Assembly: GCA_004144595.1 (NCBI GenBank)
Contig: SEEM01000041.1
Location: 1-43,241, forward strand
DNA length: 43,241 nt
Reading direction: 5' to 3'
Source: Hyphomicrobiales bacterium
GTDB lineage: Bacteria; Pseudomonadota; Alphaproteobacteria; Rhizobiales; Beijerinckiaceae
Part shown: positions 20,513-28,712 of the stretch, piece after piece
Position numbering within the stretch: position 1 is the stretch's first letter
How the letters are laid out: each line of letters begins with the position of its first letter
Program-made: the position numbers and the translations under genes
Notes under the pieces: generated by a model
The model's database searches: none
Told to the model about the DNA's origin: nothing
Seen by the model: the letters and a program-made list of their open reading frames with translations, nothing else

Positions 20513-21835
20513 ATGGGGTCTTCCGACGCCTTGCTCGCGCGCTTCATGGCGCTGCATCCCAAGCTGATCGACCTCTCGCTCGGCCGCATCCTCACCTTGC
20601 TGGAGCGGCTCGGCGATCCCCAGAAGAAGCTGCCGCCGGTGATCCATGTCGCCGGCACCAACGGCAAGGGCTCGACCATCGCCTTCATGCGGGCGATCCT
20701 CGAAGCGGCCGGCCTGTCCGTCCATGTCTATATCTCGCCGCATCTGGTGCGCTTCCATGAGCGCATCCGGCTGGGCGCCCCCGGCGGCGGGCGCTTCGTC
20801 GACGAAGACAAGCTGGTCGAGACGCTGGAGCGCTGCGAGGCCGTCAATGCCGGCGATCCCATCACCTTCTTCGAGATGACGACAGCGGCCGGGATACTGC
20901 TCTTCGCCGAGCATCCGGCCGATGTGCTGCTGCTGGAAGTGGGGCTCGGCGGGCGCTTCGACGCGACCAATGTCATCGCCCATCCCGCCTGTACGGTGGT
21001 GACGCCGGTCTCGCTCGACCATTCCGAATATCTCGGCGACACCGTGACCAAGATCGCGGGCGAGAAGGCCGGTATCTTCAAGCGCGGCGCGCCCGCGGTG
21101 ATCGCGCCGCAGGAGCCGGAGCCGACCGCGGTTCTGGAAGCCGCGGCCGAGCGCGCCGGTGCATCGAAGATCCTGGTCGGCGCGCAAGATTTCAACGTCC
21201 ACGAGGCCGGCGGGCGACTGGTCTACGAGGACCAGGACGGCTTGCTCGACCTGCCGCTGCCACGCCTCTCCGGCCGGCATCAGCATAGCAATGCCGGCAC
21301 GGCGATCGCAGCCTTGCGCGCGGCCGGCTATGGCGCCCTGCCGACCCGCGCCTTCGAAGACGGCATGCGCCAAGCCGACTGGCCCGCCCGATTGCAGCGC
21401 CTGTCGCGCGGGGCGCTGGCCGAGATCGTGCCGGAAAGGGCGGAGCTCTGGCTCGACGGCGGCCATAATCCCGATGGCGGGCGAGTGCTCGCGCAAGCCA
21501 TGGCCGACCTCGCCGACCGCAACCCGGCGCCGCTGGTGATGATCGCCGGCCTGCTCTCGACCAAGGACGCGGCCGCGACGCTCGGGCATTTCAAGGGGCT
21601 GGCGCATGGGCTCTACGCCGTGCCGATCCAGAATTCGCTGGCCGCGCGCCCGGCCGAGGAGGTCGCGGCGGCCGCCCGCAGCGCCGGGCTGGTGGCGGAG
21701 GTGTCCAGCTCGGTCGAGCAGGCGCTGCGGACGATCGCGGCACGGGACTGGCCGGCACCGCCGCGCATCCTGATCTGCGGCTCGCTCTATCTCGCCGGCG
21801 AAGTGCTCTCGGCCAACGGCACGCCGCCGACCTGA
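20513..21835 (+). CDS. folC: Bifunctional dihydrofolate synthase / folylpolyglutamate synthase
   Basis: A 440-residue Mur-ligase-family enzyme that adds glutamate to dihydropteroate and then to folates. The ATP P-loop is GTNGKGST (48-55). YISPHLVRFHERI near 74-86 and EVGLGGRFDATN near 142-153 are family signatures, SLDHSEYLG follows, and LDGGHNPDG near 315 marks the C-terminal domain. Complete. Begins 40 bp after accD and is very probably in the same operon. The thioredoxin gene that often follows folC in Rhizobiales is absent; an aldo/keto reductase comes next. Confidence 0.94.
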   Translation: MGSSDALLARFMALHPKLIDLSLGRILTLLERLGDPQKKLPPVIHVAGTNGKGSTIAFMRAILEAAGLSVHVYISPHLVRFHERIRLGAPGGGRFVDEDKLVETLERCEAVNAGDPITFFEMTTAAGILLFAEHPADVLLLEVGLGGRFDATNVIAHPACTVVTPVSLDHSEYLGDTVTKIAGEKAGIFKRGAPAVIAPQEPEPTAVLEAAAERAGASKILVGAQDFNVHEAGGRLVYEDQDGLLDLPLPRLSGRHQHSNAGTAIAALRAAGYGALPTRAFEDGMRQADWPARLQRLSRGALAEIVPERAELWLDGGHNPDGGRVLAQAMADLADRNPAPLVMIAGLLSTKDAAATLGHFKGLAHGLYAVPIQNSLAARPAEEVAAAARSAGLVAEVSSSVEQALRTIAARDWPAPPRILICGSLYLAGEVLSANGTPPT

Positions 21836-21872
21836 ATACGCGCCCATTCCTCACCGCCAAGAGGAGGATTTC

Positions 21873-22718
21873 ATGACGACAAAGCCCTTCGGTTCCACCG
21901 CACGCACCGTTTCGAGCATCGGACAGGGCAGCTGGTGCAGCGAGCAGGGCGACCGGCGCGAGGCGCTCGCCGCCTTCCGGCGCGGGCTCGATCTCGGGCT
22001 CACCCATATCGACACCGCCGAGATGTATGGCGACGGCCGCTCGGAAGCGCTGATCGGCGAGGCCATCGGAGGGCGGCGCGACGAGGTCTTCCTGGTCTCG
22101 AAGGTGCTGCCGCACAACGCGTCGCGGCAGGGCGTGCGCGCAGCCTGCGAACGCTCGCTGAAGCATCTCGGGACCGACCGGCTCGACTGCTACCTGCTGC
22201 ATTGGCGCGGCCCGCATCCCCTCGCGGAGACCTTCGCCGGTTTCGAGGCGCTGAAGCAGGAGGGCAAGATCCTGTCCTGGGGCGTCAGCAATTTCGACGA
22301 GGACGATCTCGAAGAGGCGCTCGCCACTGCCGGACCGGGCCGGATCGCCTGCAATCAGGTGCTCTACCACCTGCGCGAGCGCGCGATCGAGCACGCGGTG
22401 CTCCCGTGGTGCGAACGCCATGGCGTTGCGGTCGTCGCCTACAGCCCTTTCGGGCATGACGATTTTCCGGCGCCCGGCAGTACGCCGGGCAAGCTCCTCG
22501 CCGAGATCGCGGCGAGCCACGGCGCGACGCCCCGACAGGTCGCGCTCGCCTTCCTGACGCGGCGCGAAAGCGTCTTCGCCATCCCCAAGGCCGGCCGGGT
22601 CGGGCATGTCGAGGACAATGCCGGCGCGCTCTCTCTGGCCCTGTCCGAGGCCGAGATCGCCCGGATCGACGCCGCCTTCCCGCGTGGCCGCAAGCCGGCC
22701 TCGCTACCGATGATCTGA
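21873..22718 (+). CDS. Aldo/keto reductase
   Basis: A 281-residue NADPH-dependent oxidoreductase. The catalytic tetrad is visible: Asp47 and Tyr52 (HIDTAEMYGDG), Lys77 (LVSKVLP) and His110 (YLLHWRG). The C-terminal cofactor-binding segment contains IPKAGRVGHVEDN. A strong ribosome site (AGGAGG, 21862-21867) precedes the ATG by five bases. Length is typical for the 2,5-diketo-gluconate-reductase-like group; substrate not predictable. A small GC hairpin at 22744-22760 follows. Confidence 0.92.
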   Translation: MTTKPFGSTARTVSSIGQGSWCSEQGDRREALAAFRRGLDLGLTHIDTAEMYGDGRSEALIGEAIGGRRDEVFLVSKVLPHNASRQGVRAACERSLKHLGTDRLDCYLLHWRGPHPLAETFAGFEALKQEGKILSWGVSNFDEDDLEEALATAGPGRIACNQVLYHLRERAIEHAVLPWCERHGVAVVAYSPFGHDDFPAPGSTPGKLLAEIAASHGATPRQVALAFLTRRESVFAIPKAGRVGHVEDNAGALSLALSEAEIARIDAAFPRGRKPASLPMI

Positions 22719-22743
22719 AGCGTCGGAAACCACGTTCCACCTT

Positions 22744-22760
22744 CCGGCTTTACAAGCCGG
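22744..22760 (+). terminator. Short hairpin after the aldo/keto reductase
   Basis: CCGGCTT (22744-22750) and AAGCCGG (22754-22760) form a 7-bp stem with a 3-base loop, 26 bp after the stop. There is no T-run, so its role as a terminator is uncertain. Confidence 0.35.
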
Positions 22761-22850
22761 GGCCGTCGGCGCTTTCCTAGAGTCAAGGGCGGCGGCCATC
22801 AGAGCTCGACAACGCCTCATCCAGCAGTAGCGTCTTTCGGAGTGAGTGTG

Positions 22851-23516
22851 ATGCGTCGCGTTCTCGGCATCCTGGCCGTCCTGTTCCTGTCCGCATTCGC
22901 CGGCGTCGCCCATGCCGGGGTCGATGTCCGGGTCGATATCGTCGCCCAGCGCATGTCGGTGACGACCACCGACGGCGAGGTCTACGACTGGAAGATCTCG
23001 TCCGGCCGCAAGGGCTTCCGTTCGCCTAACGGCGTCTACCGGCCGACCCGGCTCGAGAAGAATTGGTACTCCCGCAAATACGGCGGCGCGATGCCCCATG
23101 CCGTGTTCTTCCGCGGCGGCTACGCGATCCATGGCACCGGGGCCGTCGGCGCGCTCGGCCGCCCGGCCTCGCATGGCTGCATCCGCCTGCACCCGGCCAA
23201 CGCGGCCAAGCTCTTCGCATTGGTGAAGAAATACGGCTCCAGCCAGACCCGGATCGCGCTGCATGGCGCGGCACCCGATAATCTCTCGCAGTTTGCCAAG
23301 GCCGCCTCGCCCTCGAAGGCCAAGGTCGCGAAGGCGAGCACGTCCAAGCACAAGATCGCCAAGGCGAAGCAGCGCAATCAGGCGACGAGCGTCGCGCAGC
23401 AACGCCGCGGCGGCGATTGGGAAGCGGCCCGCGGCCAGATCCTGCTGCGCCCCGCCCTCCCGGCCGACGCCTATGGCTACCAGCCCTATTACCCGAGCGG
23501 CTACGGCTGGCGCTGA
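22851..23516 (+). CDS. L,D-transpeptidase (YkuD-type)
   Basis: A 221-residue exported protein. The signal peptide covers about residues 1-22 (ends AHA-G). The catalytic motif is HGT near 94 followed by SHGCIRL, with nucleophile Cys110 and His108. Residues 150-185 are Lys/Ala-rich, and the C-terminus is Tyr/Gly-rich (YGYQPYYPSGYGW), perhaps a wall- or surface-contacting tail. Family members cross-link peptidoglycan 3-3 or attach lipoproteins to it. GGAG (22839-22842) eight bases before the ATG decides the start; an upstream GTG is possible but lacks a site. Confidence 0.92.
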   Translation: MRRVLGILAVLFLSAFAGVAHAGVDVRVDIVAQRMSVTTTDGEVYDWKISSGRKGFRSPNGVYRPTRLEKNWYSRKYGGAMPHAVFFRGGYAIHGTGAVGALGRPASHGCIRLHPANAAKLFALVKKYGSSQTRIALHGAAPDNLSQFAKAASPSKAKVAKASTSKHKIAKAKQRNQATSVAQQRRGGDWEAARGQILLRPALPADAYGYQPYYPSGYGWR

Positions 23517-23520
23517 GCGC

Positions 23521-23559
23521 TGGAAAGCCCGGTATTTCTTCGAAGAACGGAGCTTTCCA
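23521..23559. terminator. Convergent hairpin terminator
   Basis: TGGAAAGC (23521-23528) pairs with GCTTTCCA (23552-23559). A perfect 12-base palindrome, TTCTTCGAAGAA (23536-23547), lies inside it. It sits immediately after the L,D-transpeptidase and between it and the convergent aldose epimerase, so it may end transcription from both sides. Confidence 0.55.
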
Positions 23560-23574
23560 AGTTCTTGCGTGATC

Positions 23575-23618
23575 GCATTTTGATTGCGCGAACCGGCATC
23601 CACTTCGCTTGAAAATGC
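23575..23618. repeat. Dispersed REP-like element, family B, copy 1
   Basis: A 44-bp element with 7-bp inverted ends (GCATTTT at 23575-23581, AAAATGC at 23612-23618) and an internal CCGGCATCCACTT. A second element with different ends but the same CCGG-NN-TCCACTT core is at 40917-40961. It resembles short mosaic repeats common in Rhizobiales intergenic DNA. Confidence 0.6.
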
Positions 23619-23619
23619 T

Positions 23620-24504
23620 TCAGAGCGCCTCAGGCGCGATCCTGAGCCAGCCTTCCAGCGTCTCGCCCGGCGCCAAGTGCGTGAGTGGCGCGGCTGCTCG
23701 TGCCGGCGGCTCACTCGGCGCACCGATCGCATGGCTCTGCGGTTCGACGCAGAGGAAATCCGCACCGGCGGGCGCCCAGACCACCGGGCAGTCGAGATTT
23801 CCGCTTGCGGTCAGGGTGATGGCGAGACCGGTCGAGGGCGTCTCGATCCGGGCATGGCCGCCCCAGCCGAGGAAGCTCCAGGCGGTGACCGTCTCGGCGC
23901 GGAAGGGATGCGCCTCGGCATAGGGGCCGCCATCGGCGAAAGCCTGCTGACCAGTGGCGCGGAAGGCCTCGCCGAACACCAGCGCGCCTTTGCTGCGCAT
24001 CACGAGGCTGGTATCAGCGGCGCAGGGAAACCAGGGATGATGGCCGATACCGAACGGTAGTGCCGTCTGCGCCTCGTTGGTGATGGCCATCCGGATGGTC
24101 ATACCGGCTTGGTCGAGGATGACGTCCTGCCGCGCCCGGTAGCGATAGGGGTCCGGGCCATCGGTACGGCGATGTTCGAGAACGGTATGACTGCGGTCAT
24201 ACCGCAGGACATCCCACGCCGCCTGCCAGCCGAAGCCATGGATGGCGCCGCCGGGATCGTTCTGCGGGACGAGGAAGCGCTGCTCGCCATCGTCGATGAC
24301 ACACCCGAAAGCACGGTTGGCGAAGGGCAGTAAGGCCCAGGTTCCGAAGAAGTTCGGCGAGGCCGTGCCGGGCTCCCGCCCGGCTGATGGGTAAAGCACG
24401 TCGTGGCGGCGCCCGTCCGGCCCGCGCCAGTTCAACGAGGAGACGATGCCGCCCTTATCGGGATGGATGACGGCGGCGAGGCCGCCCGCTTGCAGTTCGA
24501 GCAT
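23620..24504 (-). CDS. Aldose 1-epimerase family protein
   Basis: A 294-residue galactose-mutarotase-like protein. Substrate-site motifs are conserved: LPFANRAF near 59-66, IHGFGW near 88-93, GIGHHPWF with H155/H156 (general acid region), and a late FLCVEPQSHAIG with the base Glu near 256. There is no signal peptide. The first in-frame ATG consistent with the fold is at 24504; the frame opens further upstream without homology. Divergent from the dgoK-like gene 186 bp away, so it may serve the same sugar pathway by interconverting anomers. Confidence 0.9.
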   Translation of the reverse strand: MLELQAGGLAAVIHPDKGGIVSSLNWRGPDGRRHDVLYPSAGREPGTASPNFFGTWALLPFANRAFGCVIDDGEQRFLVPQNDPGGAIHGFGWQAAWDVLRYDRSHTVLEHRRTDGPDPYRYRARQDVILDQAGMTIRMAITNEAQTALPFGIGHHPWFPCAADTSLVMRSKGALVFGEAFRATGQQAFADGGPYAEAHPFRAETVTAWSFLGWGGHARIETPSTGLAITLTASGNLDCPVVWAPAGADFLCVEPQSHAIGAPSEPPARAAAPLTHLAPGETLEGWLRIAPEAL

Positions 24505-24690
24505 CCGGCTTGTCCGATTCGTCTTCGCGACCCAGGCCCGCAGCGTTGCCGGGAAGGCCGCCCCGGTACAAGGCTTCTCTGCGAGCCGCTCTTGACCGGG
24601 CCGGGCACGGCGGAGACAGTCGCGCAATCGATCGCCGCGCGCCCTGGATGCGCAGCGTTCCATTCATGTGTTGCCGCCTCGGATTCCGCC

Positions 24691-25587
24691 ATGCCCAACC
24701 CTTTGATCGCGCTCGACTGGGGCACGACCCGCGCGCGCGCCTTCCTGATTTCGGAGACCGGGGAGGTGCTGGAGCGGCGCATCGCCGATCGCGGCATCCA
24801 GTCGGTTCCGGCCGGCGGCTATCCGGAGGCTTTCGCGGAGCTCGCCGGCGATTTCCGGAAGGACGCGCCCGATGCCGCGATCGTGCTCGCCGGCATGGTC
24901 GGCAGCCGCAACGGCTGGATCGAGGCGCGCTATGTCGCCTGCCCGGCCTCACCTGCCGACATCGCGGCCGCCGCCATCAAAGTCGAGCTCGATGACGCGA
25001 CGAGCGCCACCATCCTGCCCGGCCTGAGCTGCGACGACGGCGCCTTCGACGTGATGCGCGGCGAGGAGACGCTTATCGTCGGACTCGGTCTGGGCGACGG
25101 CATCGCCTGCCTGCCGGGCACCCATTCGAAATGGGCGGAGATCAGGCAGGGCCGCATCACCCGCTTCGCCAGCTTCATGACGGGCGAGATCTACGGACTG
25201 CTGCGCAACGATTCGATCCTTGCCCGGCTGGCGGAAGCGCCGTCCGAGGCGGACACCGCCGACGGCGCCGCGCGTGGCCGTGCTGCTGCCGGCCGGCCCG
25301 GCGGATTGCTCAGCACAGCCTTCGCTGCCCGCACCGAGGTCCTCGCCGGCCGGATGGCGGGTGGCGCGGTCGGCCCCTATCTCTCGGCGCTGCTGGTCGG
25401 GCAGGAGATTGCCGGGGCCGAGGCCCTGTTCGGCAAGGGCCAGACGATCCATCTCGTCGCGGACGGAGCCCTGGCCGAGAGCTATGGCGCCGGATTGCAG
25501 GCACGCGGCCACGCCACACAGCTCGTTTCCCCCGAAGCGGCCTTCGTCGCGGGCGTCAGGCGGCTCGCAGCCGATCTGCCGGCATGA
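24691..25587 (+). CDS. dgoK: 2-dehydro-3-deoxygalactonokinase
   Basis: A 298-residue kinase of the DgoK family. The N-terminal phosphate-binding motif is ALDWGTTRARAFL (near 6-18), followed by LAGMVGSRNGW near 70 and a PGTHSKWAEI motif near 143 that is characteristic of the family. E. coli DgoK phosphorylates 2-keto-3-deoxy-galactonate in galactonate breakdown. The aldolase DgoA normally follows; here the next gene is a ribokinase-like kinase that overlaps by ATGA. An epimerase gene is divergent. Together these suggest a small sugar-use cluster of incompletely known substrate. Confidence 0.88.
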   Translation: MPNPLIALDWGTTRARAFLISETGEVLERRIADRGIQSVPAGGYPEAFAELAGDFRKDAPDAAIVLAGMVGSRNGWIEARYVACPASPADIAAAAIKVELDDATSATILPGLSCDDGAFDVMRGEETLIVGLGLGDGIACLPGTHSKWAEIRQGRITRFASFMTGEIYGLLRNDSILARLAEAPSEADTADGAARGRAAAGRPGGLLSTAFAARTEVLAGRMAGGAVGPYLSALLVGQEIAGAEALFGKGQTIHLVADGALAESYGAGLQARGHATQLVSPEAAFVAGVRRLAADLPA

Positions 25588-26504
25588 TCATCGTCTTCGG
25601 CTCGATCAATATCGACCTCGTGACGCCTGTCGAGCGCCTGCCGGGGCCGGGCGAGACCGTGCTCGGGCCGGGCTATGCCCTGCATCCCGGCGGCAAGGGG
25701 GCGAACCAGGCGCTGGCTGCCCGCCGCGCCGGTGCGGATGTCGTGCTCGTCGGCGCGACCGGCCGGGACGGATTCAGCGATGCCGCGCTGGCGCTGCTCG
25801 TCACTGAGGGCGTCGATCTCGATCATGTCGCACGCGTCGAGGCGCCGACCGGGGCCGCCTTCATCGCGACCGACCGGGATGGCGCCAATCAGATCATCGT
25901 CGCAGCCGGCGCCAATGCCGTCGCGCGGCCCGATGCCTTGCGGCAGCTCGAGCTTGCGGTGGAGGATATCCTGCTGCTGCAACGCGAGGTTCCTGAGGCG
26001 GCCTGCCTGGAAGCGGCCCTCGCGATGAAGCAGGCCGGCGGGCGCGTGATCCTCAATCTCGCCCCTGCCGAAGCGCCATCGGCCGCCCTGCTCGACCAAC
26101 TCGACATGCTGATCGTCAACGAGCACGAGGCGATGGTGCTGGCGCAGGCGCTCGGCTGGCCGGATCGCGATCCGGACACGATCGCCCGCCGGCTCGACGG
26201 CGAACGGCGCATCGCCACGATCGCGACGCTGGGCGCGGCCGGTGTCGTCGCCTGGATCGACGGCATCCGCCATCGGCTCGAGGCGCCGCAGGTCGCGGTC
26301 GTCGACACCGTCGCAGCCGGCGACAGCTTCACCGGCGCCTTCGCCGCGGCGCTCGCGGCTGGCAGCGACCTGCCGGAGGCCCTGCGCGACGGGCTCGCCG
26401 CCGGTTCGCTCGCCTGCACGCGGCGCGGTGCCCAGCCGAGCATTCCCTATGCGGCCGAGATCGCAGCGCTGGCCGCCACGCTGACCGGCGGTCCCGGCCG
26501 GTAA
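25584..26504 (+). CDS. Ribokinase-like PfkB-family sugar kinase
   Basis: A 306-residue PfkB kinase starting within the dgoK stop (ATGA overlap). The sugar-binding N-terminal motif GGKGANQALAA (from residue 37) is typical of ribokinase, as is the opening GSINIDLV. The C-terminal catalytic motif reads DTVAAGDSFTGAF with the base Asp247; the first Gly of the usual GAGD is replaced by Ala. Ribose phosphorylation is the default family activity, but there is no ribose transporter or rbsD here, so another sugar is possible. Confidence 0.87.
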   Translation: MIIVFGSINIDLVTPVERLPGPGETVLGPGYALHPGGKGANQALAARRAGADVVLVGATGRDGFSDAALALLVTEGVDLDHVARVEAPTGAAFIATDRDGANQIIVAAGANAVARPDALRQLELAVEDILLLQREVPEAACLEAALAMKQAGGRVILNLAPAEAPSAALLDQLDMLIVNEHEAMVLAQALGWPDRDPDTIARRLDGERRIATIATLGAAGVVAWIDGIRHRLEAPQVAVVDTVAAGDSFTGAFAAALAAGSDLPEALRDGLAAGSLACTRRGAQPSIPYAAEIAALAATLTGGPGR

Positions 26505-26636
26505 GTCCTCATTAAGCCTGTACGCAGGCCGCCGGCCCCCTGCCTCCGGTTGCAGGCAAATGCAGACAACCGGTTCACGCTTCGTCAGGGCTCGCCTCCG
26601 CATCGTGCCACCACCGGCGGAGCGACCGGAGGGACC

Positions 26637-27164
26637 GTGACGACATCACCATTGACCTGGGCGTTGAGCGTAGTCGGTGCCGCGGCCGTCGGGGCGTTGT
26701 CCTATACGCATTGGCTGGCACCGCGCGTGGCGGAGGAAGCGCCTTCCGTCGCGGTGGCCAGCACAGCGCAAAGGGCGCCCGGACCGCGCGTGCCCACGAC
26801 GCTCGCCGTCGCCGCCGACTACCGCGGGCACTATATCGTGCATCCCTCGGTCGACAATTACCGCATCAAGATGATGGTCGATACCGGCGCCAGCATCGTG
26901 GCGCTGACCGCCTCCGATGCGCGTGCGCTGGGAATCAGGGACGATGCCTCGGCGCGCAAGGTCATGCTCAGCACCGCCAACGGCACGGTCACCGGCTTCC
27001 GCACCGTCCTGCGGGAGATCCGGCTCGGCGAGATCGTCATCCGCAATGTCGATGCCGTCGTCCTGCCCGAGCGCGCGCTCTCGATGAGCCTGCTGGGCAA
27101 TTCCTTCCTCAGCAAGCTGCTGGGCTACGAGGTTCAGACCGGGCGCATGGTGCTGCGCGGCTAG
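26637..27164 (+). CDS. TIGR02281-family membrane-anchored aspartic protease
   Basis: A 175-residue retropepsin-like (clan AA) protein. An N-terminal membrane anchor (about residues 5-25) is followed by a linker and the protease domain, with catalytic Asp82 in MVDTGAS and the later LLGNSFLSKL that closes the flap/core. I place the start at the GTG at 26637, with GGAGGG just before it. A longer frame from 26550 adds a poorly composed leader. The family is common in alphaproteobacteria and its target is unknown. It converges with the Tad pseudopilin genes. Confidence 0.85.
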   Translation: MTTSPLTWALSVVGAAAVGALSYTHWLAPRVAEEAPSVAVASTAQRAPGPRVPTTLAVAADYRGHYIVHPSVDNYRIKMMVDTGASIVALTASDARALGIRDDASARKVMLSTANGTVTGFRTVLREIRLGEIVIRNVDAVVLPERALSMSLLGNSFLSKLLGYEVQTGRMVLRG

Positions 27165-27277
27165 AGTCTGTCTTTATCGGCGGCACCGCCTTCCCGAAGA
27201 ACGAGCACGGAGCTAAGCAAGGCCGGGCGCCGCGATGATCTCGCGGGCGGCTTGCGACGAACGTCAGGCCAAACGGC

Positions 27278-27892
27278 TCAGAAGGTGGGACAGGCGTTGG
27301 CGTCGGTTCGCTTCACCTGCTCGATGCTCAAGGTGCCGCCAGCCAGCCCGTTGCGCGGACGCGTGTAGATCGGGTTTTCGCCGAGCGTATAGGGCCCCCC
27401 CGTAAGCACATAGCCTATGGTGGGCGTGTAATTGTAGCTCGCACTTGCCATGATGACAGAAGTGCTCGGCGTCCGATAGATGTCGGGAATGACCTGCGTG
27501 GTCCCCCGCGCCAGGGCCGTCCCATTGCGCTGGCTGCTCCAGCAGACCTTGGCAACGCCCGACGCATCGACGACGAGACTGGTTATGACCATCGCCGGCT
27601 TGCCGCCCTCATAGGGCATCATGATCGTTTCGGCAGCGTTGAAGATGTTGTCGATATCGGTGGGTGACACACTTTGAACACGCGACGTGAGATCGCTGAG
27701 CGCCGAGGTCAACTGGGTGACCTTGCGGTTGATCATCACGAGCTGCACCACCTCCGTCATCCCCACATAGGCGATGAGCATCACCGGAAGGAGCATGGCG
27801 AATTCGACCAGCGCCACGCCCTTCCGGTCGCCGGCGAAGCGGCGCCAGGCGCGCAGATCCTTGCTTTTCCGCATGCGCGTCATGTCCATCAC
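27278..27892 (-). CDS. TadE-like minor pseudopilin
   Basis: A 204-residue Tad-system pseudopilin. After a basic leader the prepilin motif is G-VALVEF (near residue 25), i.e. Gly followed by four residues, Glu and an aromatic, and then a hydrophobic helix to about 54. The remainder is a variable exported domain with a late Cys pair candidate (C at about 117 and 201). It would be cut by the CpaA peptidase and join the pilus or its base. The start codon GTG overlaps the stop of the preceding pseudopilin (GTGA). It is in the TadE/TadG group; no VWA-bearing TadG is present. Confidence 0.85.
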   Translation of the reverse strand: MMDMTRMRKSKDLRAWRRFAGDRKGVALVEFAMLLPVMLIAYVGMTEVVQLVMINRKVTQLTSALSDLTSRVQSVSPTDIDNIFNAAETIMMPYEGGKPAMVITSLVVDASGVAKVCWSSQRNGTALARGTTQVIPDIYRTPSTSVIMASASYNYTPTIGYVLTGGPYTLGENPIYTRPRNGLAGGTLSIEQVKRTDANACPTF

Positions 27893-28527
27893 GTCCCTGC
27901 CGCGCCTGACGTCACGAAGGGCTCGGTCCGGAAGGCCATGCTCACCACGATGCCCCGCCGGCCTGTCCCGGTCCCGATATTGGTCAACCCAGCCGAGGCC
28001 CAGCCCGTCAGGAAGAGCTTGTAGTCGAGCACCGCGCGGACGACGACGATATCGTTGCCCTGCGGCTGGACATAGGTGAAGCCATCGGTGGTCAAAGTGC
28101 CGTTCGCAACGGGGTTGCTGCCGGAGGACCCGGAACCCGCGGCGGAAAAGCTGTTGTAGATTCGAACGTCGACGAAGAGCTTCGAGCAGTCGATCAGCCC
28201 CATCGGGGCGAGAGCGCAGATATCATCGCGGAATTTCGTTGCGTTCACCGCGCCGGTGGACCCGGTATAGAGGCTTCGCGATTGTCCCGTGACCAGCGAG
28301 CGGGAAACCTGCGACAGCGATTCCTCGAGGACCTGATTGGTCCAGAACATCAATGCCGTCTCGATGATCGCGAAGAGGAGAGCAAAGAAGGGCGCGGCGA
28401 CGAAGGCGAACTCCACCGCGGCGACGCCGTCCTGCGAACGGCTGAAGCGCCGGAGCAGCAGGCCACGAACGCTGCGGCGCTGGGGACCGCTGATCGGCAA
28501 GGGCATGTCTTTCGTGCTGTCGAACAT
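27889..28527 (-). CDS. tadE: TadE-like minor pseudopilin
   Basis: A 212-residue protein with a 35-residue basic leader, then the pseudopilin motif G-VAAVEF and a hydrophobic helix (FAFVAAPFFALLFAIIE). It is followed by a soluble domain rich in Ser/Gly/Thr with two Cys (near 108 and 117). This is the classical TadE arrangement: a minor pilin processed by the prepilin peptidase. Overlaps the next pseudopilin gene by GTGA, so the two are translated together. A 185-bp gap separates it from the pilus N-domain gene on the same strand. Confidence 0.87.
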   Translation of the reverse strand: MFDSTKDMPLPISGPQRRSVRGLLLRRFSRSQDGVAAVEFAFVAAPFFALLFAIIETALMFWTNQVLEESLSQVSRSLVTGQSRSLYTGSTGAVNATKFRDDICALAPMGLIDCSKLFVDVRIYNSFSAAGSGSSGSNPVANGTLTTDGFTYVQPQGNDIVVVRAVLDYKLFLTGWASAGLTNIGTGTGRRGIVVSMAFRTEPFVTSGAAGT

Positions 28528-28712
28528 CCGTTTGCCTCGTCGAGTTTCGGCTCAGGCCAGAAATCTCTACGGCAAAAGAATTTCAGATCGGTTAGGGGCG
28601 CCACCGGCCAGCCGGAATCGGTGTGAAGCTTTCGCTAACCATGAGCTCACGCGAAGGAAGCCTCGCGCGTGCCCGTGTTCCTGATATGGCGCTATTCGAC
28701 CGTCGGGTCGCC

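Noticed and set aside
19559..21847. Open frame of 762 codons antisense to accD and folC
   Set aside because: It exactly shadows two well-recognised genes and its composition is typical of antisense reading.
22721..22745. GGAAACCACGTTCCACCTTCC as a third copy of repeat family B
   Set aside because: It only partly resembles the CCGG-NN-TCCACTT core and lacks matching inverted ends.
28528..28712. Additional small gene between the pseudopilin and the pilus N-domain gene
   Set aside because: Only short frames without ribosome sites or signal peptides were seen. The gap likely holds leader or promoter sequence.
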